27,280 bases of DNA from a virus. Numbering within the stretch: position 1 is the stretch's first letter; every line of letters begins with the position of its first letter. The translations under genes and the position numbers were made by a program. Of this stretch, positions 16,650 to 23,804 are shown piece after piece. The stretch spans positions 1-27,280 of IMG/VR virus record IMGVR_UViG_3300009414_000057; one strand, written 5' to 3'. The notes under the pieces were generated by a model that saw only the letters and a program-made list of their open reading frames with translations, had not been told where the DNA came from and searched no databases.

Positions 16650-17716
16650 TTTAGTTGAATCGCCATCCCTGTAGACTGAGCAACACTGGTGCTTGGGAGG
16701 ACACTCCATGTAGCAAGCGCACCGATCTGTACGGGAGAGCTTCTATCGGTAGTACTTCCATCACCTAATTGGCCCTTGTCGTTTCTACCCCAAGACCAAA
16801 TAGTTCCATCAGTTTTAATGGCGTGGGTAAATTTGTTTCCAGCCATTATCTTAGACCAATCGGTTAATGCTCCAACTTGGACAGGGGAAGAATAATTAGT
16901 TGTGTTACCTTGGCCCAACTTCCCATACTCTCCACTACCCCACAACCATAGCGTACCGTCAGTCCTTGTAGCCGCACCAACTCCATCATTGGTTTGTCCA
17001 CCAGCGGAAATAGTATCCCATGTAGTAAGTGCGCCTATTTGAACTGGTGAGCTTTTATCAACAGTGGTTCCATCACCCAATTGGCCTGTATAATTTCTAC
17101 CCCAAGCCCAAATAGTTCCATCAGTTTTCTTAGCCAATACCAAATATTTTCCGGCTTGTACTGCTTCCCATGTAGTGAGAGCGCCTACTTGAACCGGAGA
17201 AGAATAACTAGTTGTATTACCTTGGCCTAGTTGTCCAAATTCATTTTTGCCCCAAGCCCACAGAGTTCCGTCTGTTTTAAGGGCAATACCAAATTTATAT
17301 CCAGAGGATAGGTATAACCAATCAGTCAATGCGCCGACCTGTGTAGGAGAGGAACGAACCGTGGTATCACCTACACCTAACTGCCCGTTACCATTACCCC
17401 CCCAGCTCCATAGCGTATTGTCTGTTCTAATTGCACCACCGTGGTACTCACCCGATCCAAGTTGTAACCAAGTGGTAAGTGCGCCGACTTGGACAGGGGA
17501 AGAATAAAGAGTTGTATTACCTAGTCCTAAACATCCATTGGCTCCGCTACCCCACGCCCATAGCGTACCATCTGTTTTAATTGACGTTGAATATATATAT
17601 CCCGCTGACAGAATAAGCCAATCAGTTAGTGCGCCGACTTGGACAGGAGAAGAATAGGTAGTGGTATTGCCTTGACCCAGTTGCCCCTTATTGTTATATC
17701 CCCACATCCATAGCTC
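16646..17716 (-). repeat. Seven tandem RCC1 blade units (propeller 2)
   Basis: Seven units of about 150 bp, one lengthened by a longer loop in blade 5. The DNA for the common strand is similar to that in the two other propeller genes, so recombination between them is possible. Confidence 0.85.
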
Positions 17717-17797
17717 TCTAGCTGGGACAAACCATGTACCCGCACCCTCGGCTTGCATAACAGTGGGTAGCTTCCACTTACCTGAGTAATTAGGCAT
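16646..17797 (-). CDS. RCC1 seven-bladed propeller protein (propeller 2)
   Basis: The product is 383 aa. A short N-terminal module (residues 1-27, MPNYSGKWKLPTVMQAEGAG then TWFVPAR) carries the SGKW signature also found in propeller 3. Seven RCC1 blades follow at residues 28-383; the first is ELWMWGYNNKGQLGQGNTTT and the last begins IWSWGRNDKGQLGDGSTTDR. Blade 5 has a longer loop (SAGGQTNDGVGAATRTDGT). No FN3 domain is present, unlike propeller 1. A GAGGT site lies in the 32-bp gap upstream. The stop overlaps the next start as ATGA, which couples it to the sulfotransferase fusion gene. The role is probably the same as for propeller 1: a tail-fiber or receptor-binding component. No eukaryotic-type regulation of a small GTPase is implied by the RCC1 name. 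Confidence 0.85.
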   Translation of the reverse strand: MPNYSGKWKLPTVMQAEGAGTWFVPARELWMWGYNNKGQLGQGNTTTYSSPVQVGALTDWLILSAGYIYSTSIKTDGTLWAWGSGANGCLGLGNTTLYSSPVQVGALTTWLQLGSGEYHGGAIRTDNTLWSWGGNGNGQLGVGDTTVRSSPTQVGALTDWLYLSSGYKFGIALKTDGTLWAWGKNEFGQLGQGNTTSYSSPVQVGALTTWEAVQAGKYLVLAKKTDGTIWAWGRNYTGQLGDGTTVDKSSPVQIGALTTWDTISAGGQTNDGVGAATRTDGTLWLWGSGEYGKLGQGNTTNYSSPVQVGALTDWSKIMAGNKFTHAIKTDGTIWSWGRNDKGQLGDGSTTDRSSPVQIGALATWSVLPSTSVAQSTGMAIQLK

Positions 17798-17829
17798 CAG
17801 TTACCTCTGAATATAATTTCGTTTTCATA

Positions 17830-18894
17830 TTAGGATGTTTTGACCGCTGAAAAGTTCGTACTGTTAGCCCATCGGTTCGATAGTACAACCCAAGTAGTAA
17901 GCGCACCGACCTGCACAGGCGAGGAACGGTTGGTCGTATCGCCTAAGCCTAGCGGCCCATACGTGCCGTTATAACCCCACGCCCATAAAGTACCATCGGT
18001 TTTTAGAGAGAAATTACAATTCGATCCAGACCCTAATTTTGACCAATCTGTGAGAGCGCCAATCTGAACAGGAGATGAATAGTTAGTAGTGTCCTCTTGG
18101 CCTAACTGCCCATAGTTGTTCTGCCCCCATGCCCACAGAGTACCATCAGTTTTAACAGATACTCCTCCTAGTTGTTGAGCAGTAATCTCACTCCAATCAG
18201 TAAGTGCGCCGACTTGAACAGGAGAAGATACTTTAGTGGTGTTTCCGTGACCCGTTGCGCCATTGTCACCATCCCCCCAAGTCCACAGTGTTCCGTCAGA
18301 TTTAACACCAAAGCTAGTACCAAAACCTGCTGAAATTTCTGTAGTCCAATCAGTAAGTGCGCCAACTTGTACGGGTGAAGAATGGTTGGTGGTATTGCCT
18401 TGACCCAGTTGCCCCTCATTGCTGCGCCCAACTGCCCAAAGCGTACCATCGGTTTTTGTGGCTATTATATGGAAAGCCCCTAGTGCTATTGCGCTCCATG
18501 TAGTAAGAGCGCCCACCTGAACAGGGGAAGAGTAATCAGTGAGATTGCCTTGTCCTAACTGTCCAAAGGCGTTTTTACCCCACGCCCATAGAGTGCCATC
18601 AGTTTTGACGGCTGCACAAAATTCGCTCCCCCCTGCCGCTACCGCCCAATCGGTAAGAGCGCCCACCTGCACTGGAGAAGAAAGGCTAGTAGTATTGCCA
18701 TGACCTAATCGACCACTACCGCCGCTTCCCCATGTCCATAGAGTGCCATCAGTTTTGACGGCTAACTGCATAAATTCACCACCAGAGGGTGTGGCCCAAG
18801 TAGTAAGAGCGCCGACCTGTACAGGGGATGAATAAGCGGTGATACTACCTTGACCTAACTGCCCATAAGCCCCTTCCCCCGTACACCAAAGCTC
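17830..18894 (-). repeat. Seven tandem RCC1 blade units of about 150 bp (propeller 1)
   Basis: Seven in-frame units of about 150-156 bp encode the blades. The segment for SSPVQVGALT is well conserved at DNA level, while the two loop segments per unit differ. The last unit stops at the 'AVKTS' position, so the ring is complete without an extra partial blade. Confidence 0.85.
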
Positions 18895-19242
18895 CCCCCC
18901 ATTAAAAATTGCAATGCTATTACTTGCGGCACTTATACCGCTTGGCCCGTAAGCGTTAGTAGCACCAACAGTAACAGTATAAGTTTGCCCTTTGGTTAAA
19001 CCTGTAACCACAACGGGAGAAGATGACCCGCTTGCGGTAAAGACCGCAGCAGTAACGGTGTCGGTAGCGAATGCCTCATAACTCGTTATTGCACCACCAC
19101 CCACATCCGAGGGCGCAGTAAAAGCTATAGAGATTCCGTCAGCCCCTGATTCCGATGCTGTTCCAATAGTGGGCGCATCCGCTACTAATAACGGATTGTA
19201 ACCGGGACGTATAAAGCCGCCGAGAGTATCGCCTATAGGCAT
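17830..19242 (-). CDS. RCC1 seven-bladed propeller protein with N-terminal FN3 domain (propeller 1)
   Basis: This protein of 470 aa combines two domains. Residues 1-21 (IGDTLGGFIRPGYNPLLV) may be the virion attachment peptide. Residues 22-112 form a fibronectin type III-like domain (AFTAPSDVGGGAITSYEAFA and VVVTGLTKGQTYTVTVGATN). Residues 117-470 are seven RCC1-type repeats of 50-52 residues on the plan LWxWG-x4-G-x-LG-x-G-x-TT-x-x-SSPVQVGALT-x-W-x(12)-KTDGT. RCC1 repeats fold as a seven-bladed beta propeller. There is no catalytic motif and no signal peptide. TAAGGAG lies six bases before the ATG. It follows the fiber gene and precedes two more propellers, so a receptor-binding or fiber-tip role is the best guess. 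The conserved SSPVQVGALT strand contrasts with variable loops. Confidence 0.85.
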   Translation of the reverse strand: MPIGDTLGGFIRPGYNPLLVADAPTIGTASESGADGISIAFTAPSDVGGGAITSYEAFATDTVTAAVFTASGSSSPVVVTGLTKGQTYTVTVGATNAYGPSGISAASNSIAIFNGGELWCTGEGAYGQLGQGSITAYSSPVQVGALTTWATPSGGEFMQLAVKTDGTLWTWGSGGSGRLGHGNTTSLSSPVQVGALTDWAVAAGGSEFCAAVKTDGTLWAWGKNAFGQLGQGNLTDYSSPVQVGALTTWSAIALGAFHIIATKTDGTLWAVGRSNEGQLGQGNTTNHSSPVQVGALTDWTTEISAGFGTSFGVKSDGTLWTWGDGDNGATGHGNTTKVSSPVQVGALTDWSEITAQQLGGVSVKTDGTLWAWGQNNYGQLGQEDTTNYSSPVQIGALTDWSKLGSGSNCNFSLKTDGTLWAWGYNGTYGPLGLGDTTNRSSPVQVGALTTWVVLSNRWANSTNFSAVKTS

Positions 19243-19255
19243 AGCCTACTCCTTA

Positions 19256-19633
19256 CTAATCTTCAATTACTTCATAGCTTATGGTGTAAGCAATCTTGCT
19301 CGCTGTCCCACTTGTGACGACAATCGACTTATCTTCCATCAAGTAGATCGCAGTAGTCTTGTCTACAACAATCAAGGAAGCATCCGCCGGTACTGAAACG
19401 GTGGAAACGATGGGATAAGCTGTACCAGCGCCAGCATCTTGGTCTGTAATCGACACAGTAGTGTTAACAGCACTGCTTCCGTCTACGTTAGCAGCCACAA
19501 TCTGGTTAATTTTATAAACCTTACCGCTGGCGGCAGCGTTGGACAACAGCACGTTAGCCGCTGTATCACTGGGCGTAAGCAATGCTGATTCACCTAGAAT
19601 ACTTGTTACATTTACTATATTGGGATTTGCCAT
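19256..19633 (-). CDS. Beta-rich virion protein
   Basis: This 125-aa protein starts MANPNIVNVTSILGESALLT and continues with alternating strands: SGKVYKINQIVAANVDGSSA, NTTVSITDQDAGAGTAYPIV, and STVSVPADASLIVVDKTTAI. It ends TASKIAYTISYEVIED. The 'VNV..I.G.......T....LL.NAA.SGKVYKIN.I..AN.DG...' pattern matches a common family of small virion proteins in marine phages that resemble decoration or distal tail proteins. Their exact location is not known. A strong TTTAGGAGAAAATAG site precedes the ATG and overlaps the TAG stop of the fiber gene. There is no signal peptide and no Cys. Confidence 0.75.
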   Translation of the reverse strand: MANPNIVNVTSILGESALLTPSDTAANVLLSNAAASGKVYKINQIVAANVDGSSAVNTTVSITDQDAGAGTAYPIVSTVSVPADASLIVVDKTTAIYLMEDKSIVVTSGTASKIAYTISYEVIED

Positions 19634-19643
19634 CTATTTTCTC

Positions 19644-20504
19644 CTAAAAACCCATTACCATCGCCAGTGCGATGGAAAGTCCTGCTGATACGCCGGGGGC
19701 GGCGGGTGTACTTGATGCCCACGTTCCACCTGCACTTGTCAATACATTACCCGCCGTGCCGGGAGCAACCACTTGAACCGCTGATGTGCCATTACCCAGA
19801 ATTACATTGTCTGCTGTCAGAGAGGTAGCGCCTGTTCCTCCATTTCCTACAGGGAGAGTCCCCGAAACATTAGCTGTAAGGCTGCAATAAGTTGTAGAAG
19901 TGGAATTTGTTCCACCGTTGGCAATGGGAAGGGTTCCGGTAATTTGTGAAGTAAGATCAACACTCCCAAGGGTTCCCCCCAAAGTCACAGTACCAGTGCT
20001 AGTAATGGGGCCGCCCGTAAGCGTAATGCCATTAACAGTTCCGCTGGTTGCAACAGAGGTTACTGTCCCTACCCCAACCTCACTGGGATTGGCTGTCAAT
20101 ACAGCCCCACCCGCTCCGGCTCCATCGGTATACAGCATAGCCCTGTCGCCATTAGCGACATTAACTGTTCCACCCGACCCCTGCTTGATCGTAATGATCT
20201 GTCCCCCGGTAGTGGCATTTTCGATAATCCACACCTTGGAAACAGTATTCGGTGCAAGTGTCAGGGTACGGGTCGCTGTTAAAGTACCGGCAGAGGTGAA
20301 TTTAAGATACATCCCCCGCATACCATCTGCGACCCCGTCAGCCATAGTAAAGGTTTCATCGGAATCCGCCGCCACCTGTTCAGTGCCGTAACCAAGACCT
20401 TCGCCAATAAGCTCAAGGTTGGTATTGGTCGAATCCCCCCATGTACCGCTCTCGTCGCCAGTGGCGATCTCTTTTAATCTTAAATTGTTTACATACGTTG
20501 CCAT
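19644..20504 (-). CDS. Tail-fiber-like protein
   Basis: The product is 286 aa. The N-terminal 45 residues (NNLRLKEIATGDESGTWGDS then TNTNLELIGEGLGYG) form the attachment domain that I associate with tail fibers of environmental phages; 'I-x-x-G-D-x-x-G-T-W-G-x-x-x-N-x-N' is the signature. A beta-rich middle (TLAPNTVSKVWIIENATTGG) follows. The C-terminal half has fiber repeats: VGTVTSVATSGTVNGITLTG, then GPITSTGTVTLGGTL, then two ITGTLP/SGTLPVGNGGTGAT units. This repeat type is found in phage tail fibers, where it makes shaft-like beta structure. The C-terminal SAGLSIALAMVMGF is short and hydrophobic. The ribosome site is GAGGTAATGAG then ATG. It may be the adaptor on which the propeller proteins encoded next are mounted; that last point is inference. 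Confidence 0.8.
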   Translation of the reverse strand: MATYVNNLRLKEIATGDESGTWGDSTNTNLELIGEGLGYGTEQVAADSDETFTMADGVADGMRGMYLKFTSAGTLTATRTLTLAPNTVSKVWIIENATTGGQIITIKQGSGGTVNVANGDRAMLYTDGAGAGGAVLTANPSEVGVGTVTSVATSGTVNGITLTGGPITSTGTVTLGGTLGSVDLTSQITGTLPIANGGTNSTSTTYCSLTANVSGTLPVGNGGTGATSLTADNVILGNGTSAVQVVAPGTAGNVLTSAGGTWASSTPAAPGVSAGLSIALAMVMGF

Positions 20505-20516
20505 CTCATTACCTCA

Positions 20517-21230
20517 TTATGTGGGTATTTCTGTCCATCCGGGGGTTTGTGCGTCAACAACAGGAATCCAGTTAGGAGTCTGGGAAGGAACTATCTCCTC
20601 CCAGATAAGGACTCTGCCTACATAACCCGTGGCATATACCCCTACTGGATGTACATTGGTTTTGTTTACAACAGTCACAGTACCGACAGCGGCAGTAGCC
20701 GAAACTCCGGTGACAGGGACTTCTATGAGCAAATCTACTGTAACTGCGCTGCCGGTCGCGGTAGCGGAAAGGCCGGTAACAGAAACATTTCCCGTTCCTG
20801 TCACGGTTACTGCGTTGGTTGAAGCTGTTAAGCCGGGGGAGGTTACATTAACTGCAACGCTGGTTATTGGGCCAGCCGTTCCTACATAACCTGTAGCTGA
20901 TAGCCCTGTGACATTGGCTATTCCATTGTGATAAACGGTAACTGATCCAACATAGCCCGTTCCAACAACACTGCTGACAAATACATTTCCGGGCGCATCT
21001 ACATTGGCATCACCAACTACCCCGGTAGCAGATACCCCAGTGACACTGACAAGCGCGTCAGCGGCTACAGTAGCCGTACCAACCGAACCTGTCGCAAAAG
21101 CAATCGCTGATGCAGGCTGTCCCCACGGACCAGTATTCCAGGTAGAGCGGCCCCAGCCGCTCAAGACAATGGTTACACCGCTTTCACCCCACGGGCCTGC
21201 TCCCCATGTCGAGCGGCCCCACCCTGCCAT
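20517..21230 (-). CDS. Repeat-rich virion/fiber protein
   Basis: This protein of 237 aa has three zones. Residues 1-40 hold two copies of GWGRSTW-(G/N)-(A/T)-GPWG. The centre is a chain of about six degenerate repeats of 15-35 residues built on VTG(V/L)SATG-x-VG-x-x-x-V, for example SVTGVSATGVVGDANV, NVTGLSATGYVGT and PVTGVSATAAVGTVTV. The end carries two copies of QTP-(N/G)-W. The composition is almost only Val, Thr, Gly, Ala and Ser, which suggests stacked beta strands in a fibrous or trimeric appendage. Such proteins stand beside tail-fiber genes in marine phages. No receptor-binding tip can be recognised. The repeats are diverged at DNA level, so they are old. Confidence 0.75.
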   Translation of the reverse strand: MAGWGRSTWGAGPWGESGVTIVLSGWGRSTWNTGPWGQPASAIAFATGSVGTATVAADALVSVTGVSATGVVGDANVDAPGNVFVSSVVGTGYVGSVTVYHNGIANVTGLSATGYVGTAGPITSVAVNVTSPGLTASTNAVTVTGTGNVSVTGLSATATGSAVTVDLLIEVPVTGVSATAAVGTVTVVNKTNVHPVGVYATGYVGRVLIWEEIVPSQTPNWIPVVDAQTPGWTEIPT

Positions 21231-21664
21231 TAGGCTATCCTGATAATCGCATTACTCGAATCATCAGTAGGGAAAACTATTTTGAAGTCACCGGCTGTGG
21301 AGGTTTTATCACTCAAAAAGTCCAGCACTACCACGGTTGGATCACCACTGGCGGAATCATTATAGATGAGAGCGCCTCGCGCTGTGATCGTTGCCGTACT
21401 AAAAGTGAAGTCAGCAAAATCGGTAAATCCGGTAGTCCCTGTAGAAGTAGGGGTAACATTAGTCAATGCCCCACCTCCAGCCGAGTATCCTGTTCCTGTA
21501 ATCTCATCACTGGTTGTATAGGCTGTAGTAGCCGCCGTAAAGGACGCGCTGTTGTCATACAGCGCTATCTTGAACGTGTTACCAGTAGAGTTCGTGAAAT
21601 TATGTGTTCCAGTCATCAGCTCTTTCTTGAAGCTGGTACACATATAGTTGCCAGTAAAAGCCAT
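21230..21664 (-). CDS. Conserved beta-rich virion protein
   Basis: The product is 144 aa beginning MAFTGNYMCTSFKKELMTGT. The ATG at 21664 has a perfect AAGGAGG site; an in-frame TTG one codon upstream is not needed. The middle contains TGNTFKIALYDNSASFTAAT, YSAGGGALTNVTP and FADFTFSTATITARGALIYN, and the end is the typical STAGDFKIVFP...NAIIRIA. This family is very frequent in environmental phage genomes next to tail-fiber genes and is taken to be a virion structural protein, probably a tail or fiber component. No enzyme motif is present. It links to the next gene by a TAATG overlap. Confidence 0.8.
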   Translation of the reverse strand: MAFTGNYMCTSFKKELMTGTHNFTNSTGNTFKIALYDNSASFTAATTAYTTSDEITGTGYSAGGGALTNVTPTSTGTTGFTDFADFTFSTATITARGALIYNDSASGDPTVVVLDFLSDKTSTAGDFKIVFPTDDSSNAIIRIA

Positions 21665-21954
21665 CAAAGCCTCCTTATCTGTTCGGCTAGAGCGGTTTCT
21701 CCAGCATCAAGTAAAAGATTATAAATAGTTGTTCGCTCGCTTTTCGCCGTCTGTTGCAGGTATATCAAAACCACCTGCTCAATCGTGGACTGAAACGCCT
21801 CGGCCTGCTGCCTGATAACAGGGTCAGCAGTAGCTGCCACGGAAATAATCTTCGCAGCACAGCTTGCCGCTAATTCCTCAGCAGTAAAGCCGCGCTTGGT
21901 TGTGGTCTCCACCAGAACCGAACCGGCACTTCCATTCATACCTGAAACCAACAT
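21664..21954 (-). CDS. Conserved small helical phage protein
   Basis: This 96-aa protein of unknown function contains TTKRGFTAEELAASCAAKII (residues 18-37), then DPVIRQQAEAFQSTIEQVVL and a C-terminal KSERTTIYNLLLDAGETALA. The pattern 'RGF(T)xEExAxxC...DPVIRxQAxAFxxxIxxVV...R-T-T-I-Y-N-L-L' is recognisable from marine phage contigs, always near adaptor genes. The protein looks all-helical apart from a short Gly/Ser-rich N-terminus, where a second Met (residue 6) is a possible alternative start. AGGAG lies about 11 bases before the chosen ATG. Both ends overlap neighbours by one base (TGATG), so it is tightly coupled to the adaptor. It may be a small neck or assembly protein. Confidence 0.7.
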   Translation of the reverse strand: MLVSGMNGSAGSVLVETTTKRGFTAEELAASCAAKIISVAATADPVIRQQAEAFQSTIEQVVLIYLQQTAKSERTTIYNLLLDAGETALAEQIRRL

Positions 21955-22595
21955 CAGACTCTCACACTCCTGACCATGCCGGAACGGAAATTATCCGTCG
22001 TATCGTAACCCTCACCAAGAGATTTAAGCCGCATCACGGAATCATCGTATTTAGCCTGATACCAGCCCAGTAGTTCGCCATCGCCCTTGAGGAAGGTATA
22101 ACCTTCCACCAGACACCCATAAAGCAACGCATTCTCGGCATTGGTTCCAAGCCAGCTTGTACCACCGCTAGAGACAGTGATTGATTCAGGCTCATACAGA
22201 TAGTGCAGCTCGGTAGCAAAATTGGCGTTAGGGGTTGGCCCTAGAATAAAAGTGTCCTCGTCAAAAATACTGTAATACTTTGGAACATTTTCAGTTGCCT
22301 CTACGGGATAGGCTTCACGCATGAAGTTCACATCCTTGAACACCAGATATTCATAACCGGAGTTATCAATAGCAAGGGAATAGGAAGCGAGAAAGTCAGA
22401 TGGCATCGTCAGGTAAGGGTTACCCTGACTCAATGTTCCGGTAACATTCTTACGGAAATCAGGGAGTTGCACAGTACGCAGTATCCGCTCTTCCGCCTGC
22501 GTAATAATCAGGGGAAGATTCGTAACAAACGTGGTCTCGCTGGACTCAAGATAATCCTGAATAGCAGTCTTTAATGTGGTAAAGGTAAAAGCCAT
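21954..22595 (-). CDS. Head-tail adaptor-like structural protein
   Basis: The product is 213 aa. The N-terminus is helical (FTTLKTAIQDYLESSETTFV) and is followed by LPLIITQAEERILRTVQLPD and FRKNVTGTLSQGNPYLTMPS. That series is a hallmark of adaptor or tail-tube-A-like proteins of uncultured podoviruses: 'I-x-x-A-E-x-R-I-x-R', then a beta strand ending 'Y-L-x-M-P-x-D-F'. Residues 130-175 read LHYLYEPESITV and NALLYGCLVEGYTFLKGD. The C-terminal helix carries WYQAKYDDSVMRLKSLGEG. It starts two bases after the finger-protein stop and shares a TGATG overlap with the next gene. With the other connector gene it probably builds the neck under the portal. Which of the two contacts the portal cannot be told here. 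Confidence 0.75.
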   Translation of the reverse strand: MAFTFTTLKTAIQDYLESSETTFVTNLPLIITQAEERILRTVQLPDFRKNVTGTLSQGNPYLTMPSDFLASYSLAIDNSGYEYLVFKDVNFMREAYPVEATENVPKYYSIFDEDTFILGPTPNANFATELHYLYEPESITVSSGGTSWLGTNAENALLYGCLVEGYTFLKGDGELLGWYQAKYDDSVMRLKSLGEGYDTTDNFRSGMVRSVRV

Positions 22596-22597
22596 TA

Positions 22598-22771
22598 TTA
22601 GTATCCGTCAGCTTCTTTTTTCAAAATATACCCGTTTGGATAAGAGTCTCGGTCATCACAATGCGATACTCTGTGGCCTTCCATCGCTCCATGATAATGG
22701 GTTTTACCACATCTCTCGCAATCAAAAATGTACTGACCATTTTCTTCACGACAAACTATTTCTGGAATCAT
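22598..22771 (-). CDS. 57-aa Cys/His-rich (zinc finger-like) protein
   Basis: The product is 57 aa from the ATG at 22771. This start gives an ATGA overlap with the gene before and is preceded by GGTGGAAATAAC; a longer frame upstream has no better site. Residues 17-38 carry Cys18, Cys21, His25, His27, His33, His37 and Cys38, with the central string DCERCGKTHYHGAMEGHRVS followed by HC. This is dense enough to bind a zinc ion. It ends with a PNGYIL segment. I know similar 'F-x-C-x-x-C-G-K-x-H-x-H-G...GHRVxHC...GY' mini-proteins in phages and bacteria without an assigned role. It lies between two connector genes. A regulatory or nucleic-acid-binding role is as likely as a structural one. Confidence 0.7.
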   Translation of the reverse strand: MIPEIVCREENGQYIFDCERCGKTHYHGAMEGHRVSHCDDRDSYPNGYILKKEADGY

Positions 22772-23112
22772 GTTATTTCCACCGTTACTCTGCCTACATG
22801 ACCAGAACAATCCAGACCCACTGTACGACTACCCATCGCGGTTACACCGCCGCCCACCGGGTCAAATGCCCCCAGTATCCGGCTCTGGAGATAACCACCA
22901 TCAGGTCTTGGGTCGCGTAACGCCTGCGGGTCAGACATATTGATCATGCCCAGCTTCCATTGTGGATTGTCCACATCCAGCACATCACGCCCTACCAGCA
23001 TACCGTTTGGCCTGCCAGCCTCGATCTGAGGCACAAGGTCTCTTAACTTGTAACGGAAACCAGTCCTGTCACAAAACCCGAATGCATGTTTACCGCTCGC
23101 AAAACTGCTCAT
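22768..23112 (-). CDS. Conserved phage protein resembling a degenerate zinc-ribbon protein
   Basis: The product is 114 aa. The start FASGKHAFGFCDRTGFRYKL and later LVGRDVLDVDNPQ are reminiscent of a phage family with 'CDRxGFxxxxxxL...W-x-G-x-x-V-x-x-D-x-x-x-x-x-HPQ' and zinc-binding Cys pairs. Here only one Cys of the expected pairs remains at that place (Cys14), and Thr stands where the second would be. A Pro/Gly-rich C-terminal half follows (DPVGGGVTAMGSRTVGLD). I have seen this form in marine phage connector regions, where it is unnamed. It starts in an ATGA overlap with the adaptor gene and ends in another with the next gene. A structural adaptor role is possible; the homology call is by eye. 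Confidence 0.65.
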   Translation of the reverse strand: MSSFASGKHAFGFCDRTGFRYKLRDLVPQIEAGRPNGMLVGRDVLDVDNPQWKLGMINMSDPQALRDPRPDGGYLQSRILGAFDPVGGGVTAMGSRTVGLDCSGHVGRVTVEIT

Positions 23113-23804
23113 AAGTATTGATACCCACCCGGAACCACATACAGGGAAGCTTTCTCTCTAGCCGCATCGGATGCAAGATTCCATTGTTCTTCATAATCCT
23201 GTTTAAGGAATTCAATCTTCGGTGCTGCCTCCGGTTTCTTGATGGCAATCTGGTAAGCCAGACCCGCAGTAAGCGGAGGCAGGAACCGTGCGGGGACATC
23301 CACGTTGAGAGTAGCAGGTGTCCCACTATCTTCAATTCGTTCCATGTAGTAATAGCCCAGAGTCCATGTCTGCGAGGAATCAGGGATTGGCCATACATTA
23401 ACGGTGATGCCGCTGGGCGCTCTTTCAACCCAGTACTGGATCGGTCTGCCCTCAAGCAACTTGTTGGTCTGGTGGGAATACTGGGCGATGGATATACGCT
23501 GCATGGTAAGGTCGGACTGCTTGGTGGTGCTTCCTGCGTTGGTTCGCATGAAGGCTTCCACTATGTCCAGCTTCTCCCCGGTAAGCGCATACGACCCCGT
23601 TCCAGGGGTAAGCGCAAAGCTCGTATCCTTCACCGTCCATAAACTTAACCCCCTGTTCTGCCATTCCAGCATAAGCAGGTCAAGACTGCGCCGTGCAGTA
23701 CGGTAATCAAAACCAGTACGCATCTCGATATTACAGCGCTCGTAGGCTTCCTCCATGATCTGTCCCAGATCAAGGGTGAAGGTGTAAGTTCCGCTAGTCG
23801 CCAT
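23109..23804 (-). CDS. Head-to-tail connector/adaptor protein (P22 gp4-like style)
   Basis: The product is 231 aa. Its first 75 residues are the diagnostic part: an N-terminal helix (DLGQIMEEAYERCNIE), a second helix with LDLLMLEWQNRGLSLWTV, and then a strand ending in LTPGTGSYAL. This helix-helix-'W-x-x-x-G-x-x-L-W/V'-'xxPGxxSYxL' order is what I associate with podovirus adaptor proteins of the P22 tail accessory factor type, which sit under the portal. The middle is a beta-rich region (IQYWVERAPSGITVNVWPIP) and the C-terminus is helical (FLKQDYEEQWNLASDAAREK). An AGGAAG site lies upstream. The portal gene expected nearby is not in the window. The exact family needs a profile search. Confidence 0.7.
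   Translation of the reverse strand: MATSGTYTFTLDLGQIMEEAYERCNIEMRTGFDYRTARRSLDLLMLEWQNRGLSLWTVKDTSFALTPGTGSYALTGEKLDIVEAFMRTNAGSTTKQSDLTMQRISIAQYSHQTNKLLEGRPIQYWVERAPSGITVNVWPIPDSSQTWTLGYYYMERIEDSGTPATLNVDVPARFLPPLTAGLAYQIAIKKPEAAPKIEFLKQDYEEQWNLASDAAREKASLYVVPGGYQYL

Noticed and set aside
16650-16709. Longer N-terminus for the sulfotransferase fusion gene
   Set aside because: The 20 extra residues (Cys-rich MECPPKHQCCSVYRDGDSTK) are translated from the end of propeller 2 in another frame; the ATG at 16649 places the P-loop at the usual distance and makes an ATGA junction.
17790-17828. Twelve-codon mini-frame (MKTKLYSEVTDA) in the gap before propeller 2
   Set aside because: It begins just after the stop of propeller 1 and overlaps the next start, but it has no ribosome site of its own and the sequence is mostly the Shine-Dalgarno region of propeller 2.
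13654-19242. Diversity-generating retroelement acting on the propeller genes
   Set aside because: No reverse transcriptase, accessory gene or template repeat is visible in the window. Variation between blades is better explained by old duplication and recombination.
19900-20391. Open frame of 163 codons on the plus strand
   Set aside because: It is fully antisense to the tail-fiber gene, Pro/Val-rich because it mirrors Gly/Thr-rich codons, and has no suitable ribosome site. Many similar plus-strand frames (such as 21206-21724 and 23118-23642) are rejected for the same reason.
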